Below are positions 58,675-64,000 of a stretch of DNA of 64,000 nucleotides, piece after piece. A model generated the notes under the pieces. It was not told where the DNA came from. It did not search any database and worked only from the letters and a program-made list of their open reading frames with translations. The number at the start of each line of letters is the position of its first letter. Within the stretch, counting starts at the first letter, position 1. The translations under genes were made by a program, and so were the position numbers. Source of the stretch: Volvox africanus (taxonomy: Eukaryota; Chlorophyta; Chlorophyceae; Chlamydomonadales; Volvocaceae); assembly GCA_030268105.1 (NCBI GenBank), contig BSDZ01000015.1:3375501-3439500 (forward strand), given 5' to 3'.

Positions 58675-59705
58675 GATCAGGTCGGGAGTAAAATTGTGCG
58701 CAGGTTCCCAGTTGTTTTGCTCAGGAGAATAACCTTTCCCACTTGGCAAGGTATTCATGCACTAGCCGCTTACGTTTCTTCCCGATATGGCATGCACGGT
58801 AGTCAAGGATGCGCTCAACCGAGTAGGGTGGGGTGTTTCCATCCAATCCACCGGCGGCGGTCCAGGAGGTCTGGTCCCAGGGTTTCCAGAGAAATTATTT
58901 AATCTATTGGTATCCGATGTATCAAATGCCGCCTGGTAAGGTCGCATTAATGACACATGGAAGGTGGGGTGAACACGCATATTAGACGGAAGGACAAGCT
59001 CGGCCGCTGCCTGACCAACCAAGCGCTTCAGGGTAAGGACCCACCCAACACAGGTGAAGTTTCCGTGGACCTGTGGCAAGTCTCCGTAGGTTTCTGGTAC
59101 TTAGGAGTTCTTCATCACCGGGTTTGAAGGTCGGTTCCTTCTTGCCACGGTTGTAGTTGTTGGTCGCACGTTGCTGAGCAGCCTCAAGCAGGTGCTTAGC
59201 TTCTGCCATGCGGTCAGAGTATGACTTCACAAAGGCTCTAGCAGCCGGCTTTGGAACATTCAACTCCAGAGCAAGTGGAATTGTGGGGTGGAAGCCATAA
59301 TGCGAGAATAACGGAGAGTGTCCCATAGACCGGTTAACAACATTGTTCATGGCAAACTGAGCAGCAGAGAGGAGATACGTATCCCACGCGCGAGGGTTAT
59401 TGCTTGTGTAAGTACGCAGCATGTCACTAAAAGTACGGTTTATCCATGCGTTCCGTCTGCCCATCTGTTTGCGGATGGTGGGCATTGGAAAGGTTCACGC
59501 GAATGTTAACCCGGGTGCCCAGAGAGGACCAGAAATTGCACCAAACTAGGGACCACAGTCAGAGATGACCGACTGGGGTATGCCATGCAAGCACACGACT
59601 TTATCAATGAACGGGCGAGCTGTCTGCTCTGCAGTCACCGAGGTGATGGTAGGCGCAAGGTGCACCATCTTGGTCAAACGATCAATCACGGCTGTCAAGC
59701 ACGGG
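58675..59705 (-). pseudogene. Chromovirus (Ty3/gypsy) integrase and chromodomain, decayed
   Basis: On the minus strand the integrase begins AVIDRLTKMVHLAPT, TAEQTARPF, HGIPQSVISDCGP (59,546-59,700). After breaks it continues with WDTYLLSAAQFAMNNVVN, GHSPLFSHYGFHP and RATNNYNRGKK (58,982-59,485), then LVLPSNMRVHPTFHVSLMRP (58,762-59,079). A chromodomain trace KGYSPEQNNWEPAHNF lies near 58,690-58,745. The second catalytic Asp region reads SDCGP instead of SDRGP. Stops and shifts show that it is inactive. Confidence 0.85.
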
Positions 59706-60100
59706 TGATGTAGGTAGGCAGCTTCTCTCTGTTGGCCATTTTGAAATCGCTCAGCTCCTGCCGAAGTGCTACTTCTCTCATATTGCAGGTTGACGCAAAC
59801 GTAGCCGCCAAAGCATCCCAAGCAGGCTTCACATTTGCTGCCCAAACAATGGTTTGGAGGTGATGGTTCTTGACATTCTTGGCCATCACGCTCTTGGCCT
59901 TATCTGAGATCATAACATCCGCCTCTGTAAATGGTGCTTGTAGCAGGGCGTGACTTTATCCAAGCGCCACGCACAACAATTGGAATCGCAGCTTCCAAGT
60001 TGAATAGTTGTGCAGGTCCAGCGGCTCGTCCAGCCTATCCTTTCCAATTGTGAAGACCTGTAAACGCGATGATCAACACTAGAAATGGGCAAAAGACGTC
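59700..60100 (-). pseudogene. Copia-type gag fragment joined to the gypsy integrase
   Basis: Two minus-strand frames (59,910-60,092 and 59,695-59,913) read in order as a copia gag. An MPISSVDHRVY start is followed by ISDKAKSVMAKNV, AWDALAATFAS and LRQELSDFKMANREKLPTYI. This matches the UBN2-type gag (W..L...F...L..EL..LKM). It ends abruptly where the gypsy integrase starts, so the two are fused by deletion or insertion. Confidence 0.7.
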
Positions 60101-60124
60101 AGGCTCCGCGGTCAACGTTGACCG

Positions 60125-60138
60125 GGGCTCATAACCTG
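60125..60138 (-). promoter_or_regulatory. Possible primer-binding site of the copia-like element
   Basis: On the minus strand, AGGTTATGAGCCCC follows the putative LTR end CAACA. This resembles the TGGTTATGAGC/TGGTTATCAGAGC-type sites of copia elements. Confidence 0.4.
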
Positions 60139-60370
60139 TTGAGACGTAGACTACCAGACATTAAGAAGCCTGACGTAATTACGAGAAAGTATACGTTACA
60201 TATTATCTGATAGTAAAAGAAGTCCGAATAGTTCGCTCTGGAGTCGGCACATATACTAGCGCGTATAGCACTACAAACAGTACGAGCGCGGGACGATAGC
60301 ATACCGCCGAGTACAGCTACAACAGCGGGATTGTTGCTAGCTAGGATGGATCGCTTTAAAATTGACAAAC
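60138..60370 (-). repeat. Copia-like LTR remnant
   Basis: The element's end TGTTGAGAC (plus strand, 60,138) and the match to 51,270-51,500 mark this as an LTR upstream of the copia gag. The outer boundary near 60,365 is uncertain. Confidence 0.5.
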
Positions 60371-60644
60371 AAATCAGTGCATTTTCCTCACGACGGCATA
60401 AGTTCCCAGGGGCCTTACATGACTAGATCTCCTTACAGTAGAGAAAAAATGTACGGCTGAAAGATTAAGATTGTACGGTGAAAACTAAAATAACTTAAAG
60501 CAACTACAAGATATAAAAGATTTTCAATACGATTTTAATAATTACGATTACTAGGCTAGCTAAATAAAGCGGTAGCAATATATTATATATATATAGTACA
60601 ATGTATAGTACAGTGCTTGTGGTTGCTGGTTGTGAGGGAGGTTG

Positions 60645-60666
60645 ACTCTCTCTCTCTCTCTCTCTC

Positions 60667-60751
<85 letters not shown>

Positions 60752-60752
60752 C
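60645..60752. repeat. (CT)n(TA)n compound microsatellite
   Basis: About 24 bp of CT repeats are followed by about 80 bp of TA repeats. The sequence sits just left of the second duplication. Confidence 0.97.
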
Positions 60753-61104
60753 TCCCTAAAACCTTAACTGATGCATATATAACTAAAAAAAATATAAAAC
60801 CCTACATGTAAAACCCTACACACCAGCTATTCCGATCGCGTAATGCGTTGATACACTTGCTTGCACCCTAAATGCCTTTGTCCGGAACTTTGGGAGGTAT
60901 TTGATGATAGGCAATGGTATCCAACCTTGTATTTGAGTTGAGTTTATGGGCATCTATGTTAACTTCATATCTGGGCAAATAATAATTTGGCATCGCCTTG
61001 GATAGATTCGCTTTGCTTATCTTTGAACCTCGACCGTAAGTTTGTAAACGTGTAGAAAACAACTCGTCCGATTGCCTCCTACGTTCGCCAAGGCTCAGTG
61101 CATG

Positions 61105-62941
61105 GCGACTTTATTTGTAAAACGCAAAACCGCGATCGAGCTCACAGATGGTATGGGTGCTGCGTGTATGGGCCCTGGGCGGGATCCAGATATTATATAT
61201 GTCATTCGTTTTGTTCGTAATTCGTACTAATCTTCGTTCGTATTCGTCTTCTTTGTTCGTACGGAAATGTCACAGCCCCACATCACTTAAACAAGCAAGC
61301 CAGTCCAAACCTGCTCGCACAATCACTGGTAAAACATGTGTGAAAACTGCTGTATGCCCTTGAGCTAGGTAGCTTGCACTTGAAATAATAACTGTTTGTC
61401 AAATCTAACCGAAATTTAGTGTTACAACTCCCTGGCCGTTTCCCGTGCCAAGGTGGGCTCCGCGCAACCTAGCTCCGCATTCCGTCATTGCGTGCTGGCT
61501 GAACCTTCGTGGAGGTTCAGGCGAGATGAGGGGATTACATTATGTGTGTGTAGGATAGGGGGGTAACATCACCCGTGGCCACTAACCTGGCAGTCCCTAC
61601 CTTCCCCGGTGTTTGGGGGCACCCTCATCCAGTCTCCCATGCCGACTTCTCCGACATCACTGGTTTTCCCAGGTTCAGCACCCACCACCAGCATCAAGCG
61701 GAATTTGCCGAATCAACTGAGGCGTCAACTCCGCTACTGGTTAGCTCGCAGGTCACTTTAATTGGGGTCGTCACCGTCCATCGGCCTGGGGGCACCCTGC
61801 CCTTAATTTAAGGGTCTTTGGCCCGCTCTCGGTTGGGGTTGAACTTGGACTCCAGGGGCATATTAGTCGTGCCATAACAGTCGTGCCTGAACACGAGTAA
61901 TGTACATTATGTATTGACTAATAGGAATTTCACCCTTCCAAAATGGTGGGCATTAATTTTTGACTTTCGCCAGCCAAGAATTAATGCCCACCATTCCTTA
62001 CAAACGCAGAGGCCGAGCCGCAATAATAAAATAACGGCGCCTTCAGACTTTCTTGCCTTTTTAAACGAAAATGGCGGTATAAGTTGAGGAAGAGAGCTTT
62101 AAAAGTATGCATATGAAATTAAAAGAAGTTTCAGCAGAATACGTGAAAATAGTAGATATCACTCCTTGACAGAAACCGGCGTCAGCGATTTTGTATTTTA
62201 TCTGCCATTATTGAAAATCATACAGCTGCTATATACATATTTACTTTCGCCGCAGCTGGTGTTACGTACGGTGGCTATGACCACCACCTGCTGCAAAACT
62301 CGCAACGCCCTTAGGCGCAAAATCTGCACGGTCAATCAATGTAAATGTGGAGTAGAGGATGTTGGCCATTGACATGATGGCCATCGCATTCAGTTACGTC
62401 CGCCTGCCTCACAGTGCCGTATTGTGTCGATGAATACATAAGCACATCCCTCCTCAAGCCAAATATAAGCAATCCCTGCTAGACAGGTATTGCCAAGGAG
62501 ATCTGATCAGATGACAAGAATGAAGCACGCTGCTGTCACAGCGCTTCTTATTGCAGCCGCTTTCATGTAAGTAATGGCAGCACCTGTGTGGCGTCTGTCT
62601 TCCATGTCGTCGGAAAGTGCATCCCGACACCTACTTATGCAAAGAAGCTACACACGTGGATCATTTCGTATCCCTCTCAAAGTACTGCGGGAGTCATCAC
62701 CTCCGAGTTATACCCTGCGTCCGACGCTGCAGGGCTGCACCGCTCCCCTCGGCTGCCCAAAATGCAACCTTCCCATTCTTCAAGTGCGGCGGGACTCCAA
62801 CGCCCTACAGCTTTCCCGGCTCCTCTGCGTCCTATAAAAACGGCACGTTCTGCGGGACGCTCGCTGTGACGCCTCCGAAGAACTCCTCCGACCCTTGCGC
62901 CAAGGCCGATCTCCGAAAGATTGAGGTAAGCTGTTTGATTG
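61105..62941 (+). repeat. Segmental duplication, second copy
   Basis: Nearly identical to 48,719-50,555. One visible difference is CTGGCAG for CCGGCAG at the retroposon. The left border lies near GGCGACTTTATTTG; the right border is shortly after the exon 2 donor. Confidence 0.95.
61546..61902 (-). mobile_element. Dispersed retroposon copy carried by the duplication
   Basis: Same sequence and same TACATTATGT flanks as the copy at 49,160-49,516. It therefore reached this place by the segmental duplication, not by a new insertion. Confidence 0.85.
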
Positions 62942-64000
62942 GCGAAAGGTATTTTATTATAACTTATATTTAGTACCTGTTAGATCCTTTTTCTCATTTG
63001 CTTCCTCTTTCGATGCGCCCGCCATCTCCAGCACCATCGATTGAAAACTATTACGACAGAAAAACCTTTCACATTACCTTCCTCCTCAAGTCGTGTTCGC
63101 ATTCGTTTCTTGGATTTAGGCATTCTTCCCCTTCATCGCTATCTTACACATAAATACATGGGATTCGTTTGAAGCTAGCTGCCTTATGGTAGCTGGTAAA
63201 CAAAGAACTGACAGCTGTATTTCATGCGTTGCATGCGTGCCAGACTATTCAATTCTTGCTTCGTCCCTCATAATGTCCGCTACTAGATTCGACACCACCA
63301 TCCCGTAATTAATCCTATAACCCCATAAAAATCCCATATATAATATGTTGCCGCCTCCTCGAATGCTCGAGCCGCAGGTCAACATCAACCCCGCATGTGA
63401 CGTAAAAAACACCATCGTCAAGGCCACCATCAATGGTGTCCCGATCGCCGTCAGCCCCTCCTTCTTCGTCCCGGCCGGCGCCCCCGAGGGCAGTGTCGCC
63501 CTGCGATTAACGCAGCTGGGCCTAGGCCTGGGGAACGATGGAGACAATATCTGCATCACGCTCAGCGCCAAGACGCCAAACGCCACCAACGCCTGTACCA
63601 GCTTGGAGAGCCTCTGCCAGGCGCCCCCGGGCGCTGTACCGGGCACTTGTGTTACCGCGTTAGTCGATACCACATTGCGGTGCTGCGCGATCAATGAAGT
63701 CAGTCCCGTACGGCCTCCACCACGACTGACCTGTTTTTATGTTCATCCACGTGCCACGGCTACTGCCATCTATCCGGTGATTATCGATAGCAAGGTCTGC
63801 AATTCTACTGGTAGCAGGATGATCAACGAAATTCTTACCCAGGCTGCCCTCGTGGGTGCTGAGTTGGACGATCGAGTCAAGCCGTTCTACAACTGCAGCG
63901 ACAGCGTCGTTCGTGCATGCTGGGCGTTCAATTCCCCCGCAGATGCTGCCAAGCTGCAGGCTAAGGCCAACGAGATCGTCGTGAAATGACATAACGACGC
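62511..64000 (+). pseudogene. Second pherophorin copy, partial, with premature stop
   Basis: Exon 1 (62,511-62,566) and exon 2 (62,733-62,925) match the first gene almost exactly. Intron 2 is only 452 bp and differs from the long one except near its 3' end. Exon 3 (from 63,378) matches the first gene closely for about 340 bp, then diverges (FYVHPRATATAIYPVIIDSK against GYIHPRPTATAIFPLTIESR). The codon TGG of the first gene is TGA here (63,987-63,989), in frame, after NEIVVK. Beyond it the frame still aligns (HND against HDA). Either the copy is a recent pseudogene, or a splice donor just outside view removes the stop. The rest lies beyond the window. Confidence 0.75.

Overview
The window looks like nuclear DNA of a volvocine green alga (Volvocales, the Chlamydomonas/Gonium/Volvox lineage). 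The evidence is two tandem pherophorin genes (extracellular-matrix proteins typical of this group), intron-rich genes with GT-AG splice sites, TGTAA polyadenylation signals, Ty3/gypsy and copia fragments, and many microsatellites. The genus cannot be fixed from the sequence. No prokaryotic operons, rRNA, tRNA or CRISPR arrays were seen.

Layout. Positions 1-15,040 are a nested transposon complex. The outer unit has clusters of TAACGC-type repeats at both sides (1-430 and 14,600-15,020), a right edge ending TGTTATAGTG (CACTA-like), and a decayed multi-exon gene on the minus strand. Two related, non-autonomous Ty3/gypsy LTR elements are inserted in it in opposite orientation: A at 532-5,671 (minus) and B at 8,664-13,787 (plus). 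Each has paired LTRs and a perfect 5-bp target-site duplication. Element B splits an exon of the outer gene, whose reading frame is continuous once B is ignored. Positions 15,040-18,250 hold an ACTATAG-palindrome cluster and a GC-rich block with a degenerate reverse-transcriptase trace.

Four host genes could be modelled exon by exon with phases that agree throughout. An inositol-monophosphatase-family gene (plus, 19,724-25,328, 9 exons, 357 aa) resembles plant chloroplast IMPL1. A CAP10/GT90 glycosyltransferase (plus, 29,389-32,008, 3 exons, 529 aa) follows a decayed retroelement fragment. An ER-type M28 metallopeptidase of the ERMP1/FXNA type (minus, 33,121-43,781, 19 exons, 1,036 aa) converges on it. 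A pherophorin (plus, 50,125-57,195, 6 exons, 514 aa) is followed at 62,511 by a second copy that runs off the window and carries an in-frame stop.

Between and inside these genes are retroelement remnants: a gypsy integrase split by a solo LTR (46,470-47,735), a second solo LTR (57,731-58,138), a chromovirus integrase and chromodomain fused to a copia gag fragment (58,675-60,100), and a short retroposon family with six copies (some 5'-truncated, tail CA-rich). A 1.8-kb block (48,719-50,555) is repeated almost exactly at 61,105-62,941 and carries one retroposon copy and the first two pherophorin exons. The host genes have no evident shared pathway, although the pherophorins, the glycosyltransferase and the ER peptidase would all act in or through the secretory route. 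Exon coordinates were inferred by hand from splice signals and protein-family similarity; no alignment or transcript was available.
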